Positions 8,900-18,514 of a stretch of 64,000 nucleotides of DNA are shown one piece after another. Positions within the stretch are counted from its first letter, which is position 1, and every line of letters begins with the position of its first letter. This DNA is from Candidatus Poribacteria bacterium (lineage in GTDB: Bacteria; Poribacteria; WGA-4E; WGA-3G). The notes beneath the pieces are model-generated. The model had not been told where the DNA came from, ran no database searches, and saw only the letters and a list, made by a program, of their open reading frames with translations. Location of the stretch: the NCBI GenBank assembly GCA_028820635.1, contig JAPPIG010000108.1, positions 49,733 through 113,732 of the forward strand, written 5' to 3'. Position numbers and translations under genes: made by a program.

Positions 8900-9358
8900 C
8901 TCATAAAAAATATAACGAAATTGGTTTTTGATACAACTTAAAAATTATAAGACTAAACCTGTTACAACTCTATGCAATTTATATGCCATTAAAAGTATGT
9001 GGTATATGGGCAAATCCTATACTGTAAAGCGTAAATGCTGCACGAAAAAGTGCAATTAGATTCTGAGCTGCACAAAATGGGGCAGCTTGTTCTTCGGTTT
9101 AATAAGATATTTGCCGAATCAGTAGTGAATTTTCACAAATGTGATTTTTCAAATAAGAACTGTAGCGTATCATTAAGTTAGGCAATAAGTTTGCTGCGTC
9201 TTTTGTTAATTGTTAATGTAATTATTCAAAATTCCGCGTTTCTTAATTAACAAGATAGCAAATCTACAAAAAATTGTCAAATAAAATTGCGACTGTAATA
9301 AAATATTTTCATTTTGGCAAGTTCGTTGCGTTTCACTATAGGTGCTTTGGTAAATTCT
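8900..9358. other. AT-rich intergenic region with two small hairpins
   Basis: No credible gene was seen in these 459 bp. Two hairpins share a GCTGCAC motif: 9039-9054 (TGCAC-loop-GTGCA) and 9066-9087 (AGCTGC-loop-GCAGCT). The region separates the DUF4159 gene from the upstream GT9 gene, both on the minus strand, so it may hold the DUF4159 promoter and the GT9 terminator. Confidence 0.5.
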
Positions 9359-10564
9359 TTATATACCCAGCAAATATCCAGAATTTTCAAGAGTTTGAAT
9401 CACATCAGCAACTTGGATTTTAGACATACATCCTTCTGCCTCTAATCGGCAAGTGGGACCTAAGCAGGGGGGGCAATCAAGTTTTTTTTGAATAGTTTGA
9501 CATTTGTCACCGACAGGTCCGAATCGTTTTGGATCGCTGGGGCCGTAGAGTCCAATTGTCTGAGTGCCCACAGCTGCAGCGAGATGCATCGGTCCACTAT
9601 CATTTCCTATAAACACATTACATATATGTAAAATTGATGCTAACTGCGCTATGCTTGTTTTTCCTGCGATGTTAAATGCATTTCCTTGCATCAAGTTTTG
9701 AATTTGGTTTATTATCGGGATCTCATCTTTCACGCCAACAAACAAGATTTGCGCACGTTTTTGTGCGATTAGCCAATCAGCTAATTCAGCGTAACGCTCA
9801 GGCTTCCATCTTTTTAATGCAATTGGAGAACCCGAATGGATAGCAATGAGAGGTGTTTCTCTGTGAATTTGATGCGTTTCAAGAAAATTAGATGTCCATT
9901 TTTCATTTTCTTTTGTTACTGAGAAAATGGTAGTTTGTATTGGTGTTGGAATGCCAGCTCGTTTTAGTACGTCAAGATTTCGGATGGTTTCGTGTGTTCC
10001 ACTGAATTGTGAGAAACCTAACTTGTTCGCGATCTGTAGAGATGCGCGGTTGACCCGTCTTGGCGTAAGGTGCAAGAGTGAAAACCAGATGATACGCCAA
10101 TCACCACGCAGTTCTATTAACAGATCGTATTTTTGACTACGTAACTCTTGATAGAGTTGAAGTGCATTTTTAAAGGATGTTGATTGTTCAGATCGGGAGA
10201 ATGCTGGTGAATTGTATTCTAACACCTTGTTTACGTCAGGATGGTTTTCCAAAATAACACGACCCCATGCTCCAGTAAGCGCGTGCAGTTCAGTATTTGG
10301 ATAAGCCAGACGTAGATTAGAAAATATAGGTGTTGCTAATAGAACATCTCCGATGTGGTCAAGTTTAACTACGAGAATGCGTTCTGGGACGAAGTCCTTC
10401 GGCAAACGTTTTCTGTAAAAAAGCGACTGCACAATCGCAGAAGCAATTAGAGTGAGAATTTCGGATGCATTCTGAAACATCTTTTTTAATTTACCTAATT
10501 TACATAAATTTGTCAAGTGTTTGTAGATCAGAGGATTACTCGATTCCTTGACATCGCGAAACAT
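9359..10564 (-). CDS. Glycosyltransferase family 9 (heptosyltransferase-like)
   Basis: This protein of up to 401 residues contains the ADP-heptose:LPS heptosyltransferase fold. The first Rossmann domain opens with RILVVKLDHIGDVLLATP (about residue 62), where the Asp-His-x-Gly-Asp pattern is diagnostic. The second domain has 'IAIHSGSPIALKRWKPERYAELADWL' and the nucleotide-sugar site 'CNVFIGNDSGPMHLAAAVGTQTIGLYGPSDPKRFGP'. A cysteine-rich tail (CPPCLGPTC) is also common in GT9. It probably adds a sugar to a cell-surface glycan or LPS core. The N-terminal ~60 residues precede the domain, and an internal Met at residue 29 (about 10480) is an alternative start. It is divergent from recJ. Confidence 0.88.
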   Translation of the reverse strand: MFRDVKESSNPLIYKHLTNLCKLGKLKKMFQNASEILTLIASAIVQSLFYRKRLPKDFVPERILVVKLDHIGDVLLATPIFSNLRLAYPNTELHALTGAWGRVILENHPDVNKVLEYNSPAFSRSEQSTSFKNALQLYQELRSQKYDLLIELRGDWRIIWFSLLHLTPRRVNRASLQIANKLGFSQFSGTHETIRNLDVLKRAGIPTPIQTTIFSVTKENEKWTSNFLETHQIHRETPLIAIHSGSPIALKRWKPERYAELADWLIAQKRAQILFVGVKDEIPIINQIQNLMQGNAFNIAGKTSIAQLASILHICNVFIGNDSGPMHLAAAVGTQTIGLYGPSDPKRFGPVGDKCQTIQKKLDCPPCLGPTCRLEAEGCMSKIQVADVIQTLENSGYLLGI

Positions 10565-10643
10565 ACATGATATATTACTTAGGACGAACTGACAGAAATT
10601 ATTGTATCTGTCGCTTCAAATTGAACAAAAGAGAGTCCAATTT

Positions 10644-13223
10644 ATGAGACAGCAACCCACCAAAATATGGCAATATCAGAATCCAGATATTGATACGAGC
10701 CTCACACTTGCGGCGGAACTCGGTATCACACCTTTGGTAGCGCGCCTCCTTGTCAATCGTGGAATCAAGACGGTTGAGGAGGGAAAAACCTATCTTCATC
10801 CGACGTATACTGACCTACACTCTCCGTTTGATATGGCAGATATGGAAAAAGCAGTTGAACGAATTCGGGAAGCAATAAAGAAGGGTGAACAGATATGTAT
10901 TTATGGTGATTATGATGCGGATGGAACAACAGCAACAGCACTATTAGTAAATGCGTTTCGCCATATTGATTTTCCCGTCAAATATTATATCCCTGATCGA
11001 TTTGATGAAGGATATGGTCTTAATGAAGGTGCGGTTAAAGAGATTCACAAAAACGGGTGTTCATTGATGATTACCGTTGACTGTGGTATTACTTCAATTA
11101 ACGAGGTCAAACTTGCAAATGAACTCGATATGGATGTGATTATTACCGATCACCATCAACCCCCAGAAAATGATCCGCCATCAGCTTATGCTATCATTTC
11201 ACCGAAGGTGCCCGGAAACGAATACCCATACACAGATTTAGCAGGTGTCGGATTAGCATTCAAAGTCGCACAGGGTTTGATAGACGATGAAGAATTTCTC
11301 ACTTCACTACTTGATCTCGTTGTGTTAGGGACAGTTGTAGACATCGCGCCGCTTACAGGCGAAAATAGGACGTTAAGCCGACTCGGGTTGACAGAAATCA
11401 ACAAGCGCAGTCGTATTGGCATTCAGAAATTATGTGATGTAGCTGGTTTAACAGATAAACCACTTGTGGGGCGCTCCCTTTCGTTCGGTCTGGGACCGCG
11501 CTTAAACGCAGCGGGGCGACTGGATACAGCAAAAAAAGTAGTCGAACTGCTCACCACCGAGTCAACTGAAATCGCCGAGCAACGGGCATCGGAATTAGAT
11601 ACCTGCAATCAAGATCGTAAAAACATTGAGAATGATATTCAGGAAAGTGCAGTTGCACTTCTGAACAGAGATGAGAATTTTGAACAGACGAAAGGATTGG
11701 TAGTCGCAAGTGATGCATGGGGCAAACAGGCACAAGGTGTGGTTGGAATCGTTGCATCAAGGTTGCTTGAACAGTATTACCGCCCTATTTTTGTTTTGGC
11801 AATTGATGGAAATGAAGCAACTGGTTCGGGACGTTGCATTGATGGGATGAATCTCGCTGATAGTTTGAACAGTTGCTCAAATCTGCTTATCAGGCACGGA
11901 GGACACAAAGCAGCGGCAGGACTGACACTTAAAACAGCGAATATCCCTAAATTTAAAAAAGCTTTCAACGAATTTGCGTGTGAACATCTTGATGAAAATG
12001 ACTTGATACCTAAACTGGCTTTGGATTTTGAAACAAACCTCCCGTCCCTAACGTTAGAAACTTTAGAGCAGTTCGACATATTGGAACCGTTTGGAGGGGA
12101 GAATCCTGCACCTCGTTTTGTAAGTAAGGACTTGACAGTTAAAGGACAGCCCTCACTGATGGGAAAAGAAAAGCAACACATTTCAATGCAGGTCAGTGAC
12201 GAGTCAACTTTCAAAAGAGCGATTGGCTGGCGAAAAGCTCAACACGTAACGACACTCAGTAGACCTAACATCTCGTTAGATATTGCATTCTCACCGGAAA
12301 TCAATGAATACAATAATACTCGTTCTGTCCAGCTCATTCTTGAAGAGTTTCATGTAGAAACGAAAGACCGTGCGCTAAATCTGCGGATATTTCCACCTAC
12401 TGATACTCCCTCTTCTTGCAGAATTGTAGACCGTCGTAACCAAGATAAAAAAGATTGTCTTTTGGCGTTGCTAAGCAAAGATAAACCTTGTATAATATAT
12501 GTGCCAAGCACTGACAAAATAAACCAATTATTAACAGGTGTCGTTCCTGAAAAAGCATCAATAATTGGTAGGCACGATGAGACAACTACGAAATCGGAAG
12601 AGATAGAACTGCTGGAAAAATTAAAGAGTGGTTCGTTGGTCGGGATTGTTTCATCTGCTGTGTTTTCAGCAGCTGCATTGGAAACTGTGCCAATTATAGA
12701 GGAAGTTGCCTTTTGTCATCTTACAGCACAACCAAAAGATTTTTTTCTGCGGTGTAAACCTGTAGCAAACTTCCAAAGGACGACATCCCTGCATCTCCTT
12801 TACAATAAGGAATCAGACGTGAGGTTGCTGCAAGAATGGTTAGAGCAAACGTATCCTGACAGAAAATTGCTCACTGTACTTTACCGAAAATTGCAAGAGG
12901 CATCCAGAACAGATTTTATTGACTTGGAAATCTTAATAGAGACACTTGGCAGCAATTCAAAACGTGCTATTGAAACAGGAATAACTATTTTTGAAGAATT
13001 AGCGTTATTAGAAAGAAATACCGAGTCTGGTCAACACTATATCAAACTTTTACCAGCCCGTGAAAGCAATTTGGAAAGGTCGAAAACATTCCTGAAATGT
13101 CAATGGTTGAAGCAGGCAAGTCAAGATTTTCAGAAATTTCAACTTGATGAAAACATCCAGCAAATTTGGGAACGGATAAAAGATGAGTTTAATATCCCTG
13201 ATTCAAAAGATTCAGAAACATAA
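10644..13223 (+). CDS. recJ: Single-stranded-DNA-specific exonuclease RecJ
   Basis: This DHH/DHHA1 phosphoesterase degrades single-stranded DNA 5' to 3' in recombination and mismatch repair. Motifs are GDYDADGTTATALL (GDYDADG at residues 88-94 of the chosen start), VDCGITS, the DHH triad in IITDHHQPP (169-171), GLGPRLNAAGRL, and GGHKAAAGLTL in DHHA1. The RecJ OB domain follows. At about 859 residues it is much longer than the E. coli enzyme because of a ~250-residue C-terminal extension, seen also in some Gram-positive RecJ proteins. I start at the ATG preceded by GAGAG; the frame extends 14 codons further up to a TTG at 10602. The 3' end overlaps relA by 41 bp. Confidence 0.93.
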   Translation: MRQQPTKIWQYQNPDIDTSLTLAAELGITPLVARLLVNRGIKTVEEGKTYLHPTYTDLHSPFDMADMEKAVERIREAIKKGEQICIYGDYDADGTTATALLVNAFRHIDFPVKYYIPDRFDEGYGLNEGAVKEIHKNGCSLMITVDCGITSINEVKLANELDMDVIITDHHQPPENDPPSAYAIISPKVPGNEYPYTDLAGVGLAFKVAQGLIDDEEFLTSLLDLVVLGTVVDIAPLTGENRTLSRLGLTEINKRSRIGIQKLCDVAGLTDKPLVGRSLSFGLGPRLNAAGRLDTAKKVVELLTTESTEIAEQRASELDTCNQDRKNIENDIQESAVALLNRDENFEQTKGLVVASDAWGKQAQGVVGIVASRLLEQYYRPIFVLAIDGNEATGSGRCIDGMNLADSLNSCSNLLIRHGGHKAAAGLTLKTANIPKFKKAFNEFACEHLDENDLIPKLALDFETNLPSLTLETLEQFDILEPFGGENPAPRFVSKDLTVKGQPSLMGKEKQHISMQVSDESTFKRAIGWRKAQHVTTLSRPNISLDIAFSPEINEYNNTRSVQLILEEFHVETKDRALNLRIFPPTDTPSSCRIVDRRNQDKKDCLLALLSKDKPCIIYVPSTDKINQLLTGVVPEKASIIGRHDETTTKSEEIELLEKLKSGSLVGIVSSAVFSAAALETVPIIEEVAFCHLTAQPKDFFLRCKPVANFQRTTSLHLLYNKESDVRLLQEWLEQTYPDRKLLTVLYRKLQEASRTDFIDLEILIETLGSNSKRAIETGITIFEELALLERNTESGQHYIKLLPARESNLERSKTFLKCQWLKQASQDFQKFQLDENIQQIWERIKDEFNIPDSKDSET

Positions 13224-15315
13224 TCCGGAGGCAGAAACCGATTTTGATTTTCTCAAAACGTGTTACAGCTTTGCCGAAAACGCGCATAAAAAGCAGTTGC
13301 GAAAATCCGGTGAACCGTATTTCATGCATTGTGTGAGAACAGCTGAAATACTTGCCCAACTGCGATTGGATATGGATACGATCTGTGCTGGTTTGATGCA
13401 CGATGTATTAGAAGATACTGGTATCAAGCGTTCAGAGTTAGAAAAGCAGTTTGGGAAAAATATCGCTCACTTGGTTGAAGGTGTAACAAAAATCGGGCGA
13501 TATAAATTCAGTGGTGGTCAGCGCAAGCGACAAGCGGATACATACAGAAAACTATTATTAGCAACTGCCGAAGATATGCGTGTTATCCTGATTAAACTGG
13601 CTGACCGACTCCATAATATGGAGACTCTTGATTATTTATCCGAAGAACAACAGCAACGGATTTCTAAAGAAACACTTGAAATTTACGCACCTATCGCACA
13701 TCGGCTCGGAATCTGGTCGATGATGAGCCGCCTTGAAGACCTCTCATTTAAGTATCTCCTTCCCGAAGCATATAGAGAAATTGCTGACCTCCTCAACGAA
13801 AAACTGGATGAACGACAATCATATTGCAAAAAAATGGAAGTCACAATTCATGCTGAGCTAAAGAAACATGGAATCTCAGCAAACGTAAGGGGACGAACAA
13901 AACATATTTATAGTATCTATCAGAAAATGCATCAGAAGGGTACCCCATTTAAAGATATTTGTGATTTGGTTGGACTCCGCATTCTTGTTAAAGACGACTG
14001 GAATTGTTACAGCGCACTCGGTGTACTGCATCTGAGATGGAATTATCTTCCAGACCGCGTCCGTGATTGGATAGGCCAACCGAAAAAGAATGGGTATCAA
14101 TCCCTACATACCACAATTTTAGATGACGGGAAACCTATTGAGATTCAGATTCGGAGTAGGGAGATGCATCAGGTCGCGGAAAACGGGATTGCTGCACACT
14201 GGAGTTATAAGGAAGGTGTGCCGACTACGAAAGAAGCACTTTCGATCTTTGCGAATTATAAGGAGATGCTTGAAGACATACAAGATACGCAAGATGTTCC
14301 TGATCGCTTCATAGAATCCATGAAATTAGAACTCTTCCAAGATGAGGTCTACGTGTTCACACCGAAAGGAGACATTCTTGCACTGCCTGTAGGTTCAACA
14401 GCGATTGATTTTGCCTACAAAATCCACACCGACATCGGAAACACATGTTGTGGCGCGGAGGTGAACAATGTGCTTACGCCGATACGTGAACCTCTTCAAA
14501 ACGGTGACCGTGTGCGTATTCTGACTCACCCCAAAACTACACCGAGTCGGGTATGGTTACGGATGGTAAAAACAGCAAATGCTCGGACCAAAATACGGCA
14601 TTGGTTCCGTGAAAAAGACAGGGCAGATGCGCTTGAATTAGGCAAGACACTTCTCAAGGCAGAGCTTCAAGTTTCATACCTTAACGCTAATGATTATCTG
14701 AAATCCCCTAAACTACTTGAGATTGCGCAACAACTTGGACTTGAGAATGTTGAAGAACTTTGCATTCGAATTGGCAATGCGAGTGAATCTGCCACACAAG
14801 TCGTGAATCGATTGAAACCTGAAAAGTCACAAGTCGTGGCAGAAGAGCAAAAAGCACAACAGACAGAACCCACTATCCAACTTGAAAATGGCATAGATTT
14901 AGGGATGGTACGCGTTATGAAATGTTGTAACCCGATTCCTGGAGACGACACCGTGGGTTACATCACGCGCGGGCGTGGGGTTTCTGTTCATCGGGTTGGG
15001 TGTGTCCGATTACTTGATGAACCTGAGCGGTTCATCGCTGTCAATTTGCAACCGGTAGAGGGGACAAACTATCCAGCACAAATTTTTGTTGAATGCGACG
15101 ACAAACCTGGGATGTTAGGTGAAATTACAACTGCAATTGCCAAATTTCAAGTCAACATACGAGAGGGAAACTTTAGAGCTTCCACCGTAACCAGAATTGA
15201 CGATACCGCTGCAGATTATTTTACTTTGGATGTAACTGGGGTTGAACAACTGAGAGAAGTGATGGATGCTGTTAAAAGTTTAAAAGGCGTGGAGAGTGTC
15301 GTCCGAAAAATGTAA
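13183..15315 (+). CDS. Bifunctional (p)ppGpp synthetase/hydrolase (RelA/SpoT homologue)
   Basis: This 710-residue Rel protein makes and degrades the stringent-response alarmone. Domains in order: HD hydrolase with HDVLEDT (H73-D74) and LADRLHNM, both intact; synthetase with DICDLVGLRILV, GYQSLHTT and EIQIRSREMHQVAENGIAAHW; TGS domain (VYVFTPKGDILALPVGSTAIDFAY); the CC-type motif region VMKCCNPIPGDDTVGY; and a C-terminal ACT domain (FVECDDKPGMLGEITTAIA). Intact HD and synthetase motifs argue for both activities. Length and order match the family. The start lies inside the recJ 3' end, so translation is probably coupled. Confidence 0.95.
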   Translation: MSLISLIQKIQKHNPEAETDFDFLKTCYSFAENAHKKQLRKSGEPYFMHCVRTAEILAQLRLDMDTICAGLMHDVLEDTGIKRSELEKQFGKNIAHLVEGVTKIGRYKFSGGQRKRQADTYRKLLLATAEDMRVILIKLADRLHNMETLDYLSEEQQQRISKETLEIYAPIAHRLGIWSMMSRLEDLSFKYLLPEAYREIADLLNEKLDERQSYCKKMEVTIHAELKKHGISANVRGRTKHIYSIYQKMHQKGTPFKDICDLVGLRILVKDDWNCYSALGVLHLRWNYLPDRVRDWIGQPKKNGYQSLHTTILDDGKPIEIQIRSREMHQVAENGIAAHWSYKEGVPTTKEALSIFANYKEMLEDIQDTQDVPDRFIESMKLELFQDEVYVFTPKGDILALPVGSTAIDFAYKIHTDIGNTCCGAEVNNVLTPIREPLQNGDRVRILTHPKTTPSRVWLRMVKTANARTKIRHWFREKDRADALELGKTLLKAELQVSYLNANDYLKSPKLLEIAQQLGLENVEELCIRIGNASESATQVVNRLKPEKSQVVAEEQKAQQTEPTIQLENGIDLGMVRVMKCCNPIPGDDTVGYITRGRGVSVHRVGCVRLLDEPERFIAVNLQPVEGTNYPAQIFVECDDKPGMLGEITTAIAKFQVNIREGNFRASTVTRIDDTAADYFTLDVTGVEQLREVMDAVKSLKGVESVVRKM

Positions 15316-15319
15316 GGTT

Positions 15320-15532
15320 TTACACCTCGGACGACATGCGTGAAATGACTTTCGTAACTTTACCGCTTCGAATACAGGATGTGCAGACTCGGATTCGCCT
15401 CGGTCCTTCTTCAGTCATAGTGCGAACCCGTTGAAGGTTTGGAAGCCAGCGGCGTTTTGTGTGTCGGAATGACGCACTGATTTGATTGCCTGATCGCGGT
15501 TTTTTCCCACAGAGGGTACATATTCGTGCCAA
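15320..15532 (-). CDS. rpmB: 50S ribosomal protein L28 (TTG start)
   Basis: This 70-residue ribosomal protein of the large subunit begins (M)ARICTLCGKKPRSGNQISASF, the typical L28 N-terminus. It has a CxxC pair at the start (CTLC) and another near the end (CTSC), as in zinc-binding L28. The start is a TTG, chosen because a perfect AAAGGAGG lies eight bases upstream and because the conserved protein begins exactly there; the frame continues upstream but that stretch is non-homologous and runs into the spacer. It is convergent with relA, with only four bases between the stop codons, and divergent from the lipoprotein gene. Confidence 0.93.
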   Translation of the reverse strand: MARICTLCGKKPRSGNQISASFRHTKRRWLPNLQRVRTMTEEGPRRIRVCTSCIRSGKVTKVISRMSSEV

Positions 15533-15612
15533 TTTAAACGCCTCCTTTCTTTTTAAATTTGAATTTCGTTGTAAATTTACACTTATATAGAATATCACAT
15601 TTGGGTAGGCAA

Positions 15613-16407
15613 ATGCAAATTTTTCTTTCAAAAAATCGTATATCCCTACTTTTACTTATATTCACCGTATTTTTGGGTTGCGGGCAAGCGGAAGATGGAA
15701 CACCAGAACCAGTAGCGCAAACAGAACCAATATTATACGGCACTGTATCAGGAAAAGTCATCGACGCAAATACAAACAACCCCATTCCCGGCGCTGTCGT
15801 AAAGTTATTTGGTTTAGAGGTCAAGACTGAAGTTGACGGTATTTTTGCGTTTCACGGAATACCTTATTTTGAGGAACAAAACTTAACTGTTCATGATCCC
15901 GATTATCAAGTATACACTTACACTTTCACGCTGAATCAGGAGCGTTTGACAGTTGATGCAGCATTGACACCTCTCAAAGACCCTGAAGACGAATTGAATG
16001 CATTTTTCGAGAGTTTTTCAGAACTGATTGAGTCGTTAGATTTCGAGAACCTCCCGGATATCCAAGCGCGGTTCTCTGAGTCTTATGTTGCGTCTGATGA
16101 TCCCGTTACGGCTTTTGGTATCTTATCTGGTGTAATCCCGCCAAATTTTGAAGGTGTAGACCCAACTTTCGTAAACATTTTTCAAAGATATTCTTGGTTA
16201 CAATTTGTGTTTAAAGACAGAGTCATGGATATAACCCATGCAAGGAAAGCATCAATTGAAATCTTATTGGATGTTGACTCTGAAAATGCGGAAAACGGGA
16301 ATCTAAGACATCTTGAGGCAAATTGTAATTTTGAGTTTCGACGTGAAGGAACTGATTGGAAGATTGTCTACTGGCAACTTTTGGCTTTAGACGTTGGTTT
16401 GCAATAG
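15613..16407 (+). CDS. Lipoprotein with carboxypeptidase-regulatory-like domain
   Basis: This protein of about 264 residues has a lipoprotein leader ending at the lipobox FLGC (after LLLLIFTVFLGC). Residues of roughly 35-110 form a carboxypeptidase-regulatory-like (peptidase M14 D2-type) beta-sandwich: GTVSGKVIDANTNNPIPGAVV followed by VDGIFAFHGIP. The C-terminal region, FESFSELIESLDF...WKIVYWQLLAL, looks like a SnoaL/NTF2-like fold but I cannot confirm it. It is probably envelope-located and binding rather than catalytic. The frame could extend 18 codons upstream to a TTG at 15559, inside the rpmB leader; the ATG with GGGTAGG just upstream and directly followed by the leader peptide is better. 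Its 3' end overlaps that of the convergent rsmA by 21 bp. Confidence 0.75.
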   Translation: MQIFLSKNRISLLLLIFTVFLGCGQAEDGTPEPVAQTEPILYGTVSGKVIDANTNNPIPGAVVKLFGLEVKTEVDGIFAFHGIPYFEEQNLTVHDPDYQVYTYTFTLNQERLTVDAALTPLKDPEDELNAFFESFSELIESLDFENLPDIQARFSESYVASDDPVTAFGILSGVIPPNFEGVDPTFVNIFQRYSWLQFVFKDRVMDITHARKASIEILLDVDSENAENGNLRHLEANCNFEFRREGTDWKIVYWQLLALDVGLQ

Positions 16408-17253
16408 GTTTGCTAATGCAGCAAATTCAGTAATATCTAATGTTTCAGCGCGCCGTTGTGGGGCAATGCTTAATTCCGCAAACGCCTCATTTAGAATTTC
16501 AGCAGATGCAAATCTGCGCAAAGAATTTTTGAGCATTTTTCGCCTTCCCCTAAACGCCTCCCTAACAACCCGGAAAAAATAATCTTCATCATTTACTGTA
16601 ACTTGTGGTTTTTCACGCATTGTTAATTTTAGCAGCGCGGAATCTACTTGTGGTGCAGGAAAAAAGTTTTGCGGCGAGAGTATCCCAACCAACGCTGTAT
16701 CGGCGTAGTAGGAAACTCCAATAGTCAATGCCCCATAGTCCTTTCCTCCGGGTGGGGCGACAATCCGTTCTGCAACTTCACGCTGCATCATGAGAACACA
16801 AGTGCTAAGTTGATTTGTGTGTTCCAGAAGTTTCGACAAGATTGGAGTAGTTATGCCGTACGGGAGATTCGCGATGACCTTTGGACAGGTGTTTGGAGGG
16901 AAAAGCGATGAAAACTCTAATTCAAGCACATCGGCGTGGACAATTTGTATATCCGTGTCGGTTGAAAATTGGGATTCTAATTCAGCATACAATAGCGGGT
17001 CAACTTCAATGGCTATGACGGATTTCGCACGTTCTGCCAACGCTGCTGTGAGGCATCCGAGTCCTGCACCGATTTCTATGACTACATCTGTATCTGTGAC
17101 TCCACCTGCTTCAATGATAATGGATAAAACATCGGGATTGATAAGGAAGTGCTGCCCTAACTGTTTTTTAGGGCGTGTGCGGTGCGTCTTTAGAAATGCT
17201 TTCGCCTGTTGCAGAAGTGTCATTCGTTCATGATGTGCCTTATTCTCATTCAT
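16387..17253 (-). CDS. rsmA: 16S rRNA adenine dimethyltransferase RsmA/KsgA
   Basis: It dimethylates two adjacent adenines near the 3' end of 16S rRNA during 30S maturation. The 288-residue protein has the characteristic opening KKQLGQHFLINPDVL, the SAM-binding segment VIEIGAGLGCLTAALAE, IEVDPLLYAEL, and the catalytic NLPYGITTPIL motif. The C-terminal helical domain contains FRGRRKMLKNSLRR. An internal Met at residue 11 could be the start. It is the last gene of a likely minus-strand operon: ferredoxin, gmk, coaBC, rsmA, with gaps of 18, 12 and 49 bp. Confidence 0.94.
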   Translation of the reverse strand: MNENKAHHERMTLLQQAKAFLKTHRTRPKKQLGQHFLINPDVLSIIIEAGGVTDTDVVIEIGAGLGCLTAALAERAKSVIAIEVDPLLYAELESQFSTDTDIQIVHADVLELEFSSLFPPNTCPKVIANLPYGITTPILSKLLEHTNQLSTCVLMMQREVAERIVAPPGGKDYGALTIGVSYYADTALVGILSPQNFFPAPQVDSALLKLTMREKPQVTVNDEDYFFRVVREAFRGRRKMLKNSLRRFASAEILNEAFAELSIAPQRRAETLDITEFAALANLLQTNV

Positions 17254-17302
17254 GTGTTTTCAATTTACCAAGCAGAAGCTGAGGTTGCATTCGGAACAGA
17301 CC

Positions 17303-18502
17303 CTATTTTCCCATCAACTTTACGATCCGATCTAAAATAACATTTGCAACTTCTTGCTTGGAAAGGAGTGGGAGTTGTTCACAATTACCCGCTTTGTCAA
17401 GCAGCGTTACTATATTTGTATCACCTGCAAATCCAGCACCTTCAGCGAGAATGTCATTTGCAACAATGAGGTCACAGTTTTTTCGGATTAACTTCTCTTT
17501 CGCGTTTTCAAGGACATCATTCGTTTCTGCAGCAAAGCAGACAGTTACCTGATACTTTTTATTTCCACCAATCGTCTGTGCAGTATCTGGGTTTTTCTGT
17601 AAAGCGATGTTTAATGTGTCGGTCTGTTTCTTGATTTTGTTTGGTGAGAATTCTGCTGGACGATAATCGGCAGGCGCAGCCGCCATAATGGCAATGTCTG
17701 TTTCCTTAAACCTTTGCAGGACTGCCTCGTGCATTTCCTGTGTCGTTTCTACATTGCAGATTTCAATTCCTGGAGGCGGTGAAACTGTTGCATGTCCGCT
17801 TATCAACTGGACAGTTGCCCCTCGGCGCGATGCTGCTTCTGCAAGTGCATATCCCATCTTTCCGCTTGATCTATTTGTTATAAACCGAACTGGGTCGATA
17901 TATTCGCGAGTCGCTCCTGCTGTAACAAGGATTCGCTTTCCATGTAAGTCTTGTTGGAGGTTCAGAATTGCTTTCGTCCGTTCAAGAATTACATCTACCT
18001 CATTCAAGCGACCAATGCCTTCGTAGCCACACGCAAGATCGCCACTTGCAGGTTCTACAAATTGGACACCATGCTTACTGAGTGTATCTATATTTCGTTG
18101 AACAAACGGGTTTTGATACATGTGTCCGTTCATCGCAGGTGCAACGAGAATAGGGCAGTGGACGGAAACAGCAACAGTTGAAAGTGCATCGTCAGCGATG
18201 CCGTTTGCCATCTTTCCAAGAATGTTAGCAGTGGCGGGAACAATAACAAGCAGATCAGCACGGTCAGCTAAATCAATATGCGGCGGTTTCCAATCTTCAC
18301 CCGTTTCAAACAAGTCCAGCAGCACGGAATTCCGTGATAGCACCTGAAATTGTAACGGGTTTATCAAGCGGGTAGCGTTTTTTGTCATTATGACATGAAC
18401 AGAAGCACCCCATTTAACCAATTGACTTGCATAATCAAGTGATTTATGGATGGCAATTCCGCCGGTAACGCCTAAAAGGATGGTTCGGTCTTTGAGTTCC
18501 AT
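17303..18502 (-). CDS. coaBC: Bifunctional phosphopantothenoylcysteine decarboxylase/synthetase CoaBC
   Basis: It catalyses two steps of coenzyme A synthesis: ligation of cysteine to phosphopantothenate and its decarboxylation. The flavoprotein (CoaC) half has TGGIAIHKSLD, the PAMNGHMYQNPFVQRN stretch with its substrate-contacting Asn, and SGDLACGYEGIGRL with the catalytic Cys. The synthetase (CoaB) half opens with ILVTAGATREYIDPVRFITN, then SSGKMGYALAEAA and AAPADYRP. At 399 residues it has the usual length. It follows gmk by 12 bp. The omega-subunit gene rpoZ, which often sits between gmk and coaBC, is absent. Confidence 0.95.
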   Translation of the reverse strand: MELKDRTILLGVTGGIAIHKSLDYASQLVKWGASVHVIMTKNATRLINPLQFQVLSRNSVLLDLFETGEDWKPPHIDLADRADLLVIVPATANILGKMANGIADDALSTVAVSVHCPILVAPAMNGHMYQNPFVQRNIDTLSKHGVQFVEPASGDLACGYEGIGRLNEVDVILERTKAILNLQQDLHGKRILVTAGATREYIDPVRFITNRSSGKMGYALAEAASRRGATVQLISGHATVSPPPGIEICNVETTQEMHEAVLQRFKETDIAIMAAAPADYRPAEFSPNKIKKQTDTLNIALQKNPDTAQTIGGNKKYQVTVCFAAETNDVLENAKEKLIRKNCDLIVANDILAEGAGFAGDTNIVTLLDKAGNCEQLPLLSKQEVANVILDRIVKLMGK

Positions 18503-18514
18503 AGGAAATTCGGA

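Noticed and set aside
10602..10643. TTG start for recJ
   Set aside because: The downstream ATG has a GAGAG ribosome site and begins the conserved protein.
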